From Crenobacter oryzisoli (GTDB taxonomy: Bacteria; Pseudomonadota; Gammaproteobacteria; Burkholderiales; Chromobacteriaceae): a stretch of DNA of 57,500 bases. The notes under the pieces were generated by a model. It saw nothing but the letters and a program-made list of their open reading frames with translations. It was not told where the DNA came from and searched no databases. The translations under genes were made by a program, and so were the position numbers. Within the stretch, counting starts at the first letter, position 1, and every line of letters starts with the position of its first letter. Location: assembly GCF_030385785.1 (NCBI RefSeq), contig NZ_JAUEDK010000030.1, positions 1 to 57,500 on the forward strand, read 5' to 3'. Of the stretch, positions 1-8,995 are shown piece after piece.

Positions 1-728
1 GGGCGCATGAAGCCCTTACCCAAGCCAGTATGGCTTGGGTGTAAGTCTGTCGTCGGCACGAAGCCTCGCGATGGTAACGGCATCCCATGAATAGGTTCGA
101 AACCTGCCCGTGCACCGAGGCGAAGCGCTGCAGCTGGCGCGCAGACTTGAAGCGGCGCATGACCTTCCCTCGCACTCGCGTGGGCTGATAGCGGTTCTCT
201 GCCAGGTTACTCAGTCCCTTGTGCTGTCGGTGCTCCACCTTCAAGCCCAACTCGTCGTTGGCCGCCGCGTAACTGCGCAGCTTGTCGGTGACGATCACGC
301 GCGGACGCCCATGGCGTTTGAGCAGCTTGCGCATCAGTCGTTTGGCCGCTGCCTTGTCACGCCGGCTCTGCACCAGCACATCGAGCGCGGCGCCGTGCCG
401 ATCCACCGCGCGCCACAGCCAGCGCTTCTTGTCGTTGATCGTTACCACGACTTCATCGAGGTGCCACTTGTCGTCCAGGCTCAGCGTCGTGTTGCGAATG
501 CGTTTGGCAATCGCCAGGCCAAAGGTTACCGACCAGCGCCTCACGGTTTCATACGTCGCCTCGCTGCCGCGGGCGGGCCAGCATTTCCTCGACCATGCGC
601 AGGCGCAGCGGAAAGCGGTAATACAGCCACACCGCGTAGCTGATCGCCTCCGCTGGAAAACGGTAGCCCTTGTATGAGATCGGGTTGGCGGTTTCAGGCC
701 AGCAGCAACGGGAAGTTTTCTTCTTCAT
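1..728 (-). pseudogene. IS6-family transposase, frameshifted, running off the left edge
   Basis: Reading the minus strand from an ATG at 728 (after AGGAGAG) gives a start MKKKTSRCC, then a HTH segment typical of IS6 transposases (VEEMLA), followed by a frameshift near 571-580 where one extra C has been inserted. In the shifted frame the protein continues with RGSEATYETVRRW, then the DDE residues in HLDEVVVTIND, VIVTDKLRSY and the final E of LAENRYQPTR, and is still open at base 1. The element's outer end is probably near 773, where the minus strand reads GGGTACTGTCACG. A 9-bp hairpin (18-26 with 32-40) lies in the C-terminal codons. The frameshift makes this copy inactive unless the base is a sequencing error. 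Confidence 0.85.
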
Positions 729-1200
729 CTCTCCTCTTACGCCACCAACCCTGCTGCCAACGTGACAGTACCCTGGGTCAGAGGGGACATTCAATAATGT
801 TGCATCAGGCTGGCTCTGGATGCTTTCACGTTCTTGCCGGGTAACAACGGTGCAGTAACGCCAAACTATCAACCCATGCAAAATCCACTAAAACCATGTC
901 ACAAATAATGCCATATGAGTAATAAGGTCCTGCGCCAGTAGTGAATTGCCTCTGCTTTACTAGGCATACATGGACGCCCCCGGCACACGCCGAAAACTAA
1001 TGCTGAACCCTGTCTAGAAAGTCAAAGCAGATCAACAGCACACCGTATTGACTATTGAAGCGTACTAAAACGACCAAGCCACCAACTGGTTACGAGCCAG
1101 ATCTGGCTTGAGCATGAGACCGAATAGTATCTGGTCAAAATTCGATACTGTCAGGTGATCATATTAAGGCGCTGTTTAACAATAGGAATGGCTATCTTTT

Positions 1201-1217
1201 TTTAACGTTATGTTAAA
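1201..1217. promoter_or_regulatory. Palindromic dyad, possible operator
   Basis: TTTAAC, 5 bases, GTTAAA form a perfect 6-bp inverted repeat inside a T-rich tract about 190 bases before the first eCIS gene. The spacing is that of a dimeric repressor site, but no regulator can be assigned. Confidence 0.3.
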
Positions 1218-1273
1218 GGTTGATTAATAAAACCATCTAAGGTTACATGAGGTGCAAAATGCATTTCATAAAA

Positions 1274-1287
1274 TTGACGTAGATCAA
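1274..1287. promoter_or_regulatory. FNR/Anr-type binding site
   Basis: TTGAC GTAG ATCAA matches the FNR/Anr/Dnr consensus TTGAT-N4-ATCAA at 9 of 10 defined positions. It sits about 118 bases before the ATG of the first eCIS gene in an otherwise gene-free leader. If it works as a class II activator site, transcription would begin near 1322. This suggests oxygen- or nitric-oxide-dependent control; it is an inference from one site. Confidence 0.5.
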
Positions 1288-1404
1288 ACCTTGCAATAAC
1301 GCTGGCTATCTACTTAGATTCGTAGGGCAGACATTTGTTTGCTCATTTCTAGTGCATAAACACTCGTTACTATTAGAAATAATTATCAATATGGGAGCCT
1401 GCCC

Positions 1405-1797
1405 ATGGCACTCGTGAACTGGTCTTTGTCGATTCAGGTGACTGGCGGGCCAACCGTATCGGTTACGACCAATCCAAACGAAGTACAAGCGACGGATCGT
1501 ATCGAGGTGACAATCAAGGCCGGCGACAAGGACAAGATCGTCATGCTGCAGCCCGAGCCGGCCAGCGGTATTCATCTTTTACTGATTAAGTCCAGTTACT
1601 ACGGTGCCGATCTGACCTTCAAGGTGAGCGATGGGCAAAAGGATGGGAATACCCAAGTCAAGCTGCTTGGTCCGCAGTTCTTTTCCGGTGGCGCGGTTGG
1701 CCTGTTCGATGTGAGCCCGAACCAGTTGAAAATCACCAATAACAGCGCCAAGGATAGCCTGATCGAAATTTTCATCGCTCGTGACGCGACCCCCTGA
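1405..1797 (+). CDS. Small beta-rich protein of unknown function, first gene of the eCIS operon
   Basis: A 130-residue protein preceded by GGGAG seven bases before the ATG. I do not recognise a family. It alternates hydrophobic and polar residues throughout (for example LTFKVSDG, FFSGGAVGLFDVS, LIEIFIARD), which predicts a small all-beta fold. There is no signal peptide, membrane segment or cysteine. It ends 26 bases before the sheath gene and shares its strand, so it probably belongs to the same transcript. A particle-associated or capping role is possible from position only. Its 5' leader carries the FNR-type box. Confidence 0.75.
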   Translation: MALVNWSLSIQVTGGPTVSVTTNPNEVQATDRIEVTIKAGDKDKIVMLQPEPASGIHLLLIKSSYYGADLTFKVSDGQKDGNTQVKLLGPQFFSGGAVGLFDVSPNQLKITNNSAKDSLIEIFIARDATP

Positions 1798-1823
1798 TCG
1801 TCTTTGCAACGGGAGAATATTAG

Positions 1824-3380
1824 ATGCCATCAGCATTGAGTTATCCTGGGGTCTATATCGAAGAAATATCGAGCGGTGTGCGCACCATCACTGGTGTGGC
1901 AACTTCCATCACCGCTTTCATTGGAGCGACGCTGCGTGGTCCCTTGGACACGCCGGTGCGCGTGCAGAGTTTTGCCGAGTTCGAACGCAACTTCGGCAGC
2001 CTTTGGCGCAACAGTCCGCTCTCGTATGCGGTTAACCAATTCTTTCAGAATGGGGGCTCCGACGCGCTGATCGTACGTGTGGCCAACGGTGGAAAACCAG
2101 CAACGGGGGCCGCCGACACATTGCAGCTGGTGGCCGCGTCACTCGGCGAATGGGGCGCGAAGCTCAGGGTGCGGGTGGATCTCAACACTCGGCCCGAGGT
2201 CCCGAAAGACTCAGAGCAACTCTTCAACCTGACGGTGCGTGATGCTGATACCGGAGCGGTCGAACGCTTTCTCAATGTATCGGTGTTGCCCGCACATCCC
2301 CGCTTTGTCGGCCAAGTGCTGGAGCAGGAGTCGAACCTCGTTCGCCTAGTTGCACCGGCACCCGCGGCGCGGCCCGCCGCCACATCCGATGCGACGAAAG
2401 ATGACCCGCTAATCCCCGGTTTCTTTGCATTCAATTCCGACGGAGACAATGGCGCGACCATCACGGATGCGCAGGTGTCTGCCCCCGCCCTGACGTTGGC
2501 CAAGTCTGGTATCTGGGCGCTGGAAAAGGTCGATCTGTTCAATCTGTTGTGTATCCCGCCGTTCTCGTTCGATACGGACATCGGCGCCCAGACCCGTACT
2601 GCGGCAGCCGAGTATTGCGGTACCCGCCGCGCACTCTATATCGCTGACCCGCTGCTTGCTTGGAATGCGCCCTCAGATATCACTGACCAGAGTAAAGGTC
2701 CCGACGGCCTGTCGTGGGGGCTGGATCGCAACAAGAATGTGGCGCTCTATTTTCCGCGCCTGCGCTGCCCCGATCCATTGCAGGAGGGGCGCTTGGCCGA
2801 ATTTGCGCCTTGCGGTGCGGTGGCCGGCCTCTATGCGCGCACCGACAGTCAGCGCGGTGTCTGGAAAGCGCCCGCCGGCATCGAGGCCACGCTCAGCGGT
2901 GTATCCGAATTGACGGTCAAGCTGACCGACGGCGAAAACGGTCAGCTCAACCCCCTGGGCGTGAACTGTCTGCGCGCTTTCTCGGTAATCGGTCGTGTCG
3001 TGTGGGGGGCGCGCACGCTACGCGGCGCGGATTCCCTGCAGGACGAATGGAAGTATGTGCCGGTCCGGCGGCTGGCCCTGTTCATTGAGGAAAGCCTGTT
3101 CCGCGGCACACAATGGGTGGTGTTCGAGCCCAACGACGAGCCGCTGTGGGCGCAAATCCGCCTCAACCTCGGTGCGTTCATGCAGAACTTGTTCCGCCAG
3201 GGAGCATTTCAGGGGAGGTCGCCACGCGAAGCCTATTTCGTGAAGTGCGACCGCGAGACCACGACGCAAAACGACATTAACCAGGGCATCGTCAATATTG
3301 TCGTCGGCTTCGCCCCACTCAAACCCGCCGAATTCGTGGTCATCAAGTTACAGCAGATGGCGGGACAAATCGAAGTTTAA
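1824..3380 (+). CDS. eCIS contractile sheath protein
   Basis: 518 residues with the phage tail-sheath architecture. The N-terminus reads SYPGVYIEEISSGVRTI, the usual sheath opening, followed by AFIGATLRGP. The C-terminal domain (about 390-518) contains VPVRRLALFIEESL and WVVFEPNDEPLW, typical of the sheath handle and linker region, and ends in a beta strand. It would polymerise around the inner tube and contract to drive the tube into a target. RBS GGGAGA precedes the ATG. Only one sheath gene is present, unlike Afp/PVC particles, which have three. The tube gene follows after 12 bases. Confidence 0.95.
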   Translation: MPSALSYPGVYIEEISSGVRTITGVATSITAFIGATLRGPLDTPVRVQSFAEFERNFGSLWRNSPLSYAVNQFFQNGGSDALIVRVANGGKPATGAADTLQLVAASLGEWGAKLRVRVDLNTRPEVPKDSEQLFNLTVRDADTGAVERFLNVSVLPAHPRFVGQVLEQESNLVRLVAPAPAARPAATSDATKDDPLIPGFFAFNSDGDNGATITDAQVSAPALTLAKSGIWALEKVDLFNLLCIPPFSFDTDIGAQTRTAAAEYCGTRRALYIADPLLAWNAPSDITDQSKGPDGLSWGLDRNKNVALYFPRLRCPDPLQEGRLAEFAPCGAVAGLYARTDSQRGVWKAPAGIEATLSGVSELTVKLTDGENGQLNPLGVNCLRAFSVIGRVVWGARTLRGADSLQDEWKYVPVRRLALFIEESLFRGTQWVVFEPNDEPLWAQIRLNLGAFMQNLFRQGAFQGRSPREAYFVKCDRETTTQNDINQGIVNIVVGFAPLKPAEFVVIKLQQMAGQIEV

Positions 3381-3392
3381 GGAGCGTTCATC

Positions 3393-3917
3393 ATGGCCAT
3401 GTTCAGCGTCAATGCAACGCGTTTCGACCCATACAAGAATTTCAAGTTTCGAGTCAAATGGGATGGCCGCTACGTCGCTGGCATCAGCAAGGTGGGGGCG
3501 CTCAAGCGAACGACCGAACCGGTCGAGCATCGTGAAGGTGGCGATCCGTCCACTTCGCGCAAGTCACCTGGCCGTACCAAGTTCGAGGCCATCACGCTAG
3601 AGCGTGGAGTCACACACGACATCGAGTTCGAGCGCTGGGCCAACAAGGTATGGAACTACGGCGCCGGTCTCGGTGCGGAAGTTTCGCTGAAGGACTTTCG
3701 CAAGGACATCATCATCGAAATCTACAACGAGGCGGGGCAGCTTGTGTTGGCCTACAAGGTCTATCGGTGCTGGGTGTCCGAGTACCAAGCACTGCCCGAC
3801 CTCGATGCCAATGCCAACGCAGTGGCCATTCAGCACATCAAGCTCGAAAACGAGGGCTGGGAGCGTGACTACGCTGTCACCGAACCCAGCGAACCGAGCT
3901 TTAATGAGCCGGCCTGA
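3393..3917 (+). CDS. eCIS inner-tube protein (gp19/Hcp-like)
   Basis: 174 residues of the T4 gp19-like tail-tube family: FDPYKNFKFRVKWDG near the start, VGALKRTTEPVEHREGG, and TKFEAITLERGVTHDIEFERW in the middle, the strands that stack into hexameric rings. The C-terminus has IQHIKLENEGWERD, also typical of the family. It is about 25 residues longer than many tube proteins, the excess lying in an acidic tail. The start follows GGAGCG with good spacing. A single tube paralogue is present, so it must form the whole tube lumen through which cargo would be loaded. Confidence 0.93.
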   Translation: MAMFSVNATRFDPYKNFKFRVKWDGRYVAGISKVGALKRTTEPVEHREGGDPSTSRKSPGRTKFEAITLERGVTHDIEFERWANKVWNYGAGLGAEVSLKDFRKDIIIEIYNEAGQLVLAYKVYRCWVSEYQALPDLDANANAVAIQHIKLENEGWERDYAVTEPSEPSFNEPA

Positions 3918-3983
3918 ACTTCTCAGTCATTGCTAGAACTGCAATAAGGCTGACGTGTTGCTCAAGGAATAACCGGGGGCACC

Positions 3984-4685
3984 ATGACACACTTGTCACG
4001 GCAACAATTGCTTGAGTTGTGGGAACGGGCTGCGAAGCGGCACCCCCTTGATCGCGCCTTGCTGTTGATGGCTGCCGCGCGGCCCGGTGAAACATTGCAA
4101 CAACTGGCGGAACTGCCGATCGGCGCACGAGACCAAGCCTTGCTTGCTCTGCGTTGCGAGAACTTCGGTCCCGGCTTGCCGGCCTATGTCGATTGTCCGG
4201 CATGCTCGACCCGGCTGGAGTTCGCCTTGGACGGCGAGGCTTTGCGTTGTGAGCACACGCCCGCCTGCATCGAAGCGGATGGCATCCGGGTGCGTCCCCC
4301 TAACAGTCGGGATCTCGCGCTGGCCCTGAAGCAGCACGATCTAGAATCCGCCGTGCGTTGCCTCGCGCGACGCTGCGTGATGAGTGATCACGACCAGCCG
4401 GAACGAGACCTAACTCCAGAAGAGATTGGCCAGATGGAAGCAGTGCTGGCGGAAGCCGACAGTGCAGCCGACATCGTGCTGAATTTCTCCTGCGAGCAAT
4501 GTGGCCATGAATGGCCGGGCGCGTTCGATATCGCCGGCTACCTATGGCAGGAAATCGATGCCCACGCGTGCCGACTGCTGAACGACATCCACCTACTGGC
4601 ACGCGCTTACGGCTGGACCGAGCGCGATGTGCTTGCACTCAGCGACGAACGCCGGGCCGCCTACATTAATAGGGTGACGGCATGA
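3984..4685 (+). CDS. T4-type baseplate protein with a zinc-ribbon motif
   Basis: 233 residues resembling the T4_baseplate family found in eCIS operons. An N-terminal helical part (1-60) is followed by CPAC (71-74), C89 and C95, then a helical segment with DLALALKQHD and a second CEQC (170-173). The two CxxC pairs look like a zinc ribbon split by an inserted helical domain. The gene starts 66 bases after the tube gene and overlaps the next gene by 4 bases (ATGA). A baseplate or assembly role is inferred from the family and position. Confidence 0.7.
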   Translation: MTHLSRQQLLELWERAAKRHPLDRALLLMAAARPGETLQQLAELPIGARDQALLALRCENFGPGLPAYVDCPACSTRLEFALDGEALRCEHTPACIEADGIRVRPPNSRDLALALKQHDLESAVRCLARRCVMSDHDQPERDLTPEEIGQMEAVLAEADSAADIVLNFSCEQCGHEWPGAFDIAGYLWQEIDAHACRLLNDIHLLARAYGWTERDVLALSDERRAAYINRVTA

Positions 4686-5452
4686 ACGGCTACTTCACGC
4701 GACTATTGACGCGAGCGCAGGCAAAAGGACCCGCTCCACGTCCTCAGGCGAGTCTGCCTTTCAACGCAGCGGCTTTCAGCGATTTGCCGCCTCCGAGGGA
4801 TGAGGCTTTATTCAACGAAGCCGAAACGCCTCACCCAACAGTACCAACATTATCGGCACCACCGGAACCCCTGGCGCAAAGGCTGGCGCCAAGTGAGCAC
4901 GATTCGGGGTCAAGGGTCGCGTCTGCTCACACGCCCACATCATCTCCGAAGCAAGAGCTTGCAACGGGTGAAGCCGATGATGAGCCATCCAACGGCCATC
5001 TCTCCCAATCCACGACCGTGCGGGAATGGCCGAGCCACACCCAAGAAGACTTCGCCCTCGAAGGTATCCGCTCCGAGCCGGTGGAACGGGCGCTTCCCGC
5101 TTCCATGGCCACTGCAAGCGATCCGCTCAGAGGGATCCAAGGGCACGCATTTGACGATGATTTTCGCTTGATGCACGACGCTGAGCCCACAGCGTCAGAT
5201 CGGGCGTCGTTACGAACCCCTGTGGTATACGCCGATGGGGCGATGAGTCCCGCGGAGTCGGCCATCCGCAACGGCCCGCCGCAGTCGGCTCAGCAAGGCG
5301 ATTCCATGCCGACCGAAGTCCACGTGACCATCGGCCGCATCGAGGTCAGCGCAGTGCCGGCAACCGCGCCAGAGAAGCGAGCACCGACGGAACGACGCCA
5401 ACCGATGTCGCTGGACGAATACCTCGCACGTCGCCAGCGGGGTGGGCCATGA
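4682..5452 (+). CDS. Disordered proline-rich eCIS protein with conserved C-terminal tail
   Basis: 256 residues, rich in Pro, Ser, Ala, Glu and Thr for about 200 residues, with no cysteine, membrane segment or coiled coil, so it is probably unstructured. The C-terminal 45 residues look ordered: a beta-like VHVTIGRIEVSAV, then a linker and MSLDEYLARR. Similar tails occur in small proteins next to DUF4255 genes in other eCIS loci (from memory, not searched). It overlaps the genes on both sides by 4 bases. The role is unknown; a flexible scaffold, ruler or adaptor is possible. Confidence 0.65.
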   Translation: MNGYFTRLLTRAQAKGPAPRPQASLPFNAAAFSDLPPPRDEALFNEAETPHPTVPTLSAPPEPLAQRLAPSEHDSGSRVASAHTPTSSPKQELATGEADDEPSNGHLSQSTTVREWPSHTQEDFALEGIRSEPVERALPASMATASDPLRGIQGHAFDDDFRLMHDAEPTASDRASLRTPVVYADGAMSPAESAIRNGPPQSAQQGDSMPTEVHVTIGRIEVSAVPATAPEKRAPTERRQPMSLDEYLARRQRGGP

Positions 5453-6759
5453 GTACCGCGCTCGCGATCGCAGGTGTGACCGCCGTTCTGCGTGACCTGC
5501 TCAACGATGGGATCATCAATCACAACGTCAGCGGCGTGGTGGGCAACACCGTGACCGTGAGCGCCCTGCCGCCCGATCGTGTGATTCCGACCAACGGCGT
5601 GGAAGGTACGCAAATCAATCTGTTCCTGCACCAGGTCACGCCCAATGCCGCCTGGCGCAACGAGGGTCTCCCCTCGCGCGACGCCTCGGGTGCGCAGCGG
5701 CTCTCCAACCCGCCGCTGGCACTCGATCTGCACTACCTCATCAGCGCCTACGGGGCCGAAGATCTGCACGCCGAAATCCTCCTCGGCTACGCCATGCAAT
5801 TGCTGCACGAAACCCCCGTGCTTGCTCGAGATGCCATCCGCACCGCATTGTCGCCGTCCCCTGCAGTAGGCGCGACGCTGCCGCCGGCCCTGCGTGCGCT
5901 GGCCGATTGCGGGCTGGCTGACCAGTTCGAACAGATCCGCATCACGCCGGCGACGATGGGTTCCGAGGAGATGTCGCGGCTTTGGACGGCGCTGCAGACG
6001 CATTACCGACCGACCGCGGCCTACCAGGTGTCAGTCGTGCTCATCCAGTCGGTGCTCCCGACACGGATGGTGTTGCCGGTACTCTCGCGCGGCGCCGTCG
6101 ACCCAGCGTCAGGACGTGAGCGTGGTGTGGTCGTTCAGCCGAACCTGCTGCCACCGTTCCCCATCATCCAGACCGTGTCCGCCTTGGGGGGGGAGCCGAT
6201 GGCGCGGCTGGATGACGTTGTGTCGCTCAATGGTTTTCACCTCGATGGCAGCGCGCGGGAAGTGTTGCTGGAAAACGATCGCCTCGGCATCACACAGGTG
6301 TTGCCGGCTTCGAACAATAGCGCGGCGGGGCTGCTGCAATTCGCGGTGCCGATGGCGCGCTCGGCGGATTTCCCCGCCGGCTTGTATCGAGTTTCCGCGC
6401 GGTTAGTGCGGTCTGGTGAGGCGGACCCTAGGCAGACCAATAGGCTGGCGCTGGTGCTGGTACCGCAGATCACCGGACTACCCGTCGACGTGGCACGCGA
6501 CGGCGCAGGGACCGCAAGGTTCACGCTCAAATTCACACCGCATCTACGCCCTGGGCAGACCGTTTCGCTCATTCTCGATCAGCGTGAAGTGATGCCGGAA
6601 ACCTTCGTCGCGCCGACCAACTCGCTTGATTTTGTGGTTGCGGACGCGCCGGTGGGCAAACACTTGGCGCGTCTGCGTATCGATGGCCTCGACAGCCCCA
6701 TCATCGACCGGTCGAAGTCGCCGCCCGTGTTCTACAACCAGCGCATCAACATCACATGA
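5449..6759 (+). CDS. Tail terminator/cap protein, Pvc16-type (DUF4255)
   Basis: 436 residues. The N-terminal half (about 5-195) matches the DUF4255/Pvc16 domain: a helical start TAVLRDLLNDG, then INLFLHQVTPNAAWRNE and LALDLHYLISAYG, all hallmark stretches. The C-terminal half (about 220-436) is beta-rich and resembles IPT/TIG-like domains that extend some Pvc16 proteins. In Afp/PVC particles this protein caps the end of tube and sheath and fixes length. It is translationally coupled to both neighbours through 4-base ATGA overlaps. Confidence 0.85.
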   Translation: MSTALAIAGVTAVLRDLLNDGIINHNVSGVVGNTVTVSALPPDRVIPTNGVEGTQINLFLHQVTPNAAWRNEGLPSRDASGAQRLSNPPLALDLHYLISAYGAEDLHAEILLGYAMQLLHETPVLARDAIRTALSPSPAVGATLPPALRALADCGLADQFEQIRITPATMGSEEMSRLWTALQTHYRPTAAYQVSVVLIQSVLPTRMVLPVLSRGAVDPASGRERGVVVQPNLLPPFPIIQTVSALGGEPMARLDDVVSLNGFHLDGSAREVLLENDRLGITQVLPASNNSAAGLLQFAVPMARSADFPAGLYRVSARLVRSGEADPRQTNRLALVLVPQITGLPVDVARDGAGTARFTLKFTPHLRPGQTVSLILDQREVMPETFVAPTNSLDFVVADAPVGKHLARLRIDGLDSPIIDRSKSPPVFYNQRINIT

Positions 6760-8744
6760 ACGGCCCGCACCCCTCCCTCGCCTGGACCGATGCCAATCAG
6801 CAGCTGCTGGTGGCCGAGTTTGAACGGCTCAAACAGCGGCTTGGTACCGAGGGTGATGCACAGCCTTCCGAGTTTGCCCGGCTCAAACAACGATTCGGTT
6901 TAGTGGGCAATGCACTGCGCCCCGCATCGGCCCTGGAAACTGCCCGTGCAGCGATGCCGGCACCGGCTGCGATCGATCAGCTGTCGGATTGCTTCGGTCT
7001 CAGCGCCTTCGAGCGTGACGTGCTGCTGCTATGCGCAGGTGTGGAGATGGATGCGCAACTGGCCGCGCAATGTACGGTGGTCTCAGGCGACTTTCGCCGG
7101 CCGGGCCCGACCTTCGGGCTGGCGCTGGCCGCTCTGGACGAACCGCACTGGAGTGCGCTCGCCCCCGTCCGTCCGCTACGGCGCTGGCGCTTGGTGGAAG
7201 TCGAGCAGGTGGCGGGCGTGGCACAAGGCCGCCTGCGCATCGACGAGCGCATCCTGCATTACCTGGCCGGGGTGAATTATCTCGACGTCCGCTTGGGTAG
7301 CCTGCTGCGCCCGTTGACGCCGCCCACTGTGATGGCCGACGCGCATCGTGCCATCTGCGATGCCGTGCACAACGCGCTTGAAATGACGACCGGGAACGGG
7401 GTGCCAGCGGTATGGCTGACCGGCGACGATGCACTGGGGCAGAGCGATGTGGCCGCGGCGGTCGCAGCGGCACTGGGCCTGGAACTGCACGCCCTGCGCG
7501 CGGAGGACGTGCCGGCCGACCACGCAGAGCTGGAGGCGTTCGCTACGCTCTGGGAGCGCGAAGCCGTACTGCTCGGCGGTGCCCTGCTGGTGGGTGGCGG
7601 CGCCGATGTCTTGCCGCACGCGGCCTATCGTTTAGTCGACGCGTTACGCGGCCTGGTTTTCGTCAGCACGAGCCAGCCGCAACCGCTCGAGCGGCCCGCC
7701 CTGCGCTTCACCATCAATAAGCCCGACGCGGTCGAGCAGAAGCAGCTGTGGCAACAGGCGCTCGGCGATGGCGCCACTCGACTCAACAACGCCCTCGATG
7801 GTGTTGCCAGTCAGTTCAGACTCAGCGCCCGCACGATCCAGATGCAGGGGGCACAACTGGCGCCTACGCTGGCGGCCGACGACGACGCTGACACGGCGAT
7901 TTGGGCAGCCTGCCGTACGATGGGCCATGCGAAGCTCGGCGAGTTGGCCCAGCACATCGAGGTGGCCGCCGGCTGGGATGACCTGATCCTGCCTGAGGCG
8001 CAAAAAGCCACGCTGCGGCAAATCGGCACCCAGGTGAAGAACCGCCTCACGGTGTACCTCGAATGGGGTTTCGCCGACCAGGGGACGCGCGGGCTCGGCA
8101 TCAGCGCCTTGTTCGCCGGCGAGAGCGGCACCGGCAAGACCATGGCCGCCGAAGTGCTGGCCAATAAACTGCAACTCGATCTCTACCGTATCGATCTGTC
8201 GTCGGTGGTCAGCAAATACATCGGCGAAACGGAGAAGAACCTGCGCCGCGTGTTCGACGCCGCGGAAGAGGGCGGGGCGATCCTGCTGTTCGATGAGGCC
8301 GACGCGCTGTTCGGCAAGCGCAGCGAAGTCAAAGACAGCCACGACCGCTACGCCAATATCGAGGTCAGCTACCTGCTGCAGCGCATGGAAGCGTACCGCG
8401 GACTGGCCATCCTCACCTCCAACTTGAAAACGGCGCTGGATCCGGCGTTCCAGCGCCGCCTGCGTTTTGTCGTGCAGTTTCCGTTTCCCGACCAGACCCT
8501 GCGCGAAGCGATCTGGCGCAGGATCTTTCCCGCGCGCACGCCGCTGAATGGGCTCGATTACCAGAAACTGGCACGGCTTAGCGTGGCGGGCGGCAACATC
8601 CGCAGCATCGCGCTCAACGCGGCCTTCCTGGCGGCGGAGATGGGTGAGCCCGTTAGCATGGCCCATCTGCTGCAAGCGGCCCATCACGAAGCGGGCAAGC
8701 GCGATCGTCCGTTGTCCGACACGGAAACGCGGGGGTGGATATGA
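6756..8744 (+). CDS. eCIS AAA+ ATPase (Afp15/Pvc15-like)
   Basis: 662 residues. The first about 420 residues are a family-specific helical region with a degenerate ATPase-like part (for example VWLTGDDALGQSDVA near 215). The C-terminal AAA+ domain has Walker A GESGTGKT (about 454-461), Walker B ILLFDEAD (about 508-515), sensor 1 LTSN and an arginine finger in FQRRLRF. ATPases of this type occur in nearly all eCIS loci and are thought to act in assembly or cargo loading in the cytoplasm. The gene overlaps its neighbours by 4 bases on both sides. Confidence 0.9.
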   Translation: MNGPHPSLAWTDANQQLLVAEFERLKQRLGTEGDAQPSEFARLKQRFGLVGNALRPASALETARAAMPAPAAIDQLSDCFGLSAFERDVLLLCAGVEMDAQLAAQCTVVSGDFRRPGPTFGLALAALDEPHWSALAPVRPLRRWRLVEVEQVAGVAQGRLRIDERILHYLAGVNYLDVRLGSLLRPLTPPTVMADAHRAICDAVHNALEMTTGNGVPAVWLTGDDALGQSDVAAAVAAALGLELHALRAEDVPADHAELEAFATLWEREAVLLGGALLVGGGADVLPHAAYRLVDALRGLVFVSTSQPQPLERPALRFTINKPDAVEQKQLWQQALGDGATRLNNALDGVASQFRLSARTIQMQGAQLAPTLAADDDADTAIWAACRTMGHAKLGELAQHIEVAAGWDDLILPEAQKATLRQIGTQVKNRLTVYLEWGFADQGTRGLGISALFAGESGTGKTMAAEVLANKLQLDLYRIDLSSVVSKYIGETEKNLRRVFDAAEEGGAILLFDEADALFGKRSEVKDSHDRYANIEVSYLLQRMEAYRGLAILTSNLKTALDPAFQRRLRFVVQFPFPDQTLREAIWRRIFPARTPLNGLDYQKLARLSVAGGNIRSIALNAAFLAAEMGEPVSMAHLLQAAHHEAGKRDRPLSDTETRGWI

Positions 8745-8995
8745 AGCGCGTCATCGTGCACATCGATAGCCTGGTGCTCAAGGGTTTTCACCATGAAGAC
8801 CGGCATGCGATTGCAGAGGGCTTGCAGCGGGAGCTGGCCCAGCTTTTCGCCGACCCGCAGGCCACGCGACAATTGATGGCTGTGGGAAATAGGTCGCGGA
8901 TGCGGGTGAGCAGTATTCAAATCGATCCGGGCTCGAGGCCACAGGGTGTCGGGACGGAAGTGGCACGCGGTATCGGCAAGGAGATCAAGCCATGA
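8741..8995 (+). CDS. Small eCIS-associated protein of unknown function
   Basis: 84 residues starting at ATG 8741, which overlaps the stop of the ATPase gene by 4 bases; a GTG at 8735 is also possible but less likely. It opens MKRVIVHIDSLVLKGF, a beta strand followed by helix (HAIAEGLQRELAQLF), and ends in a Gly-rich basic tail. No cysteines or membrane segment. Similar short proteins follow the ATPase in other eCIS loci. It overlaps the first DUF4157 gene by 4 bases, so it may act with the ATPase or as a cargo adaptor; this is inference. Confidence 0.7.
   Translation: MKRVIVHIDSLVLKGFHHEDRHAIAEGLQRELAQLFADPQATRQLMAVGNRSRMRVSSIQIDPGSRPQGVGTEVARGIGKEIKP

Larger units (their letters stand above)
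774..1404 (+). other. AT-rich leader upstream of the eCIS operon
   Basis: There is no convincing gene in these 630 bases. Base composition falls sharply from about 890 to 1400 compared with both flanks. The region holds a short dyad (1201-1217) and an FNR-type box (1274-1287), so it most likely carries the promoter and control region of the eCIS operon. No clear sigma70 -10/-35 pair stands out; weak -10-like stretches lie around 1307-1319, which would suit activation from the box. Confidence 0.5.
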
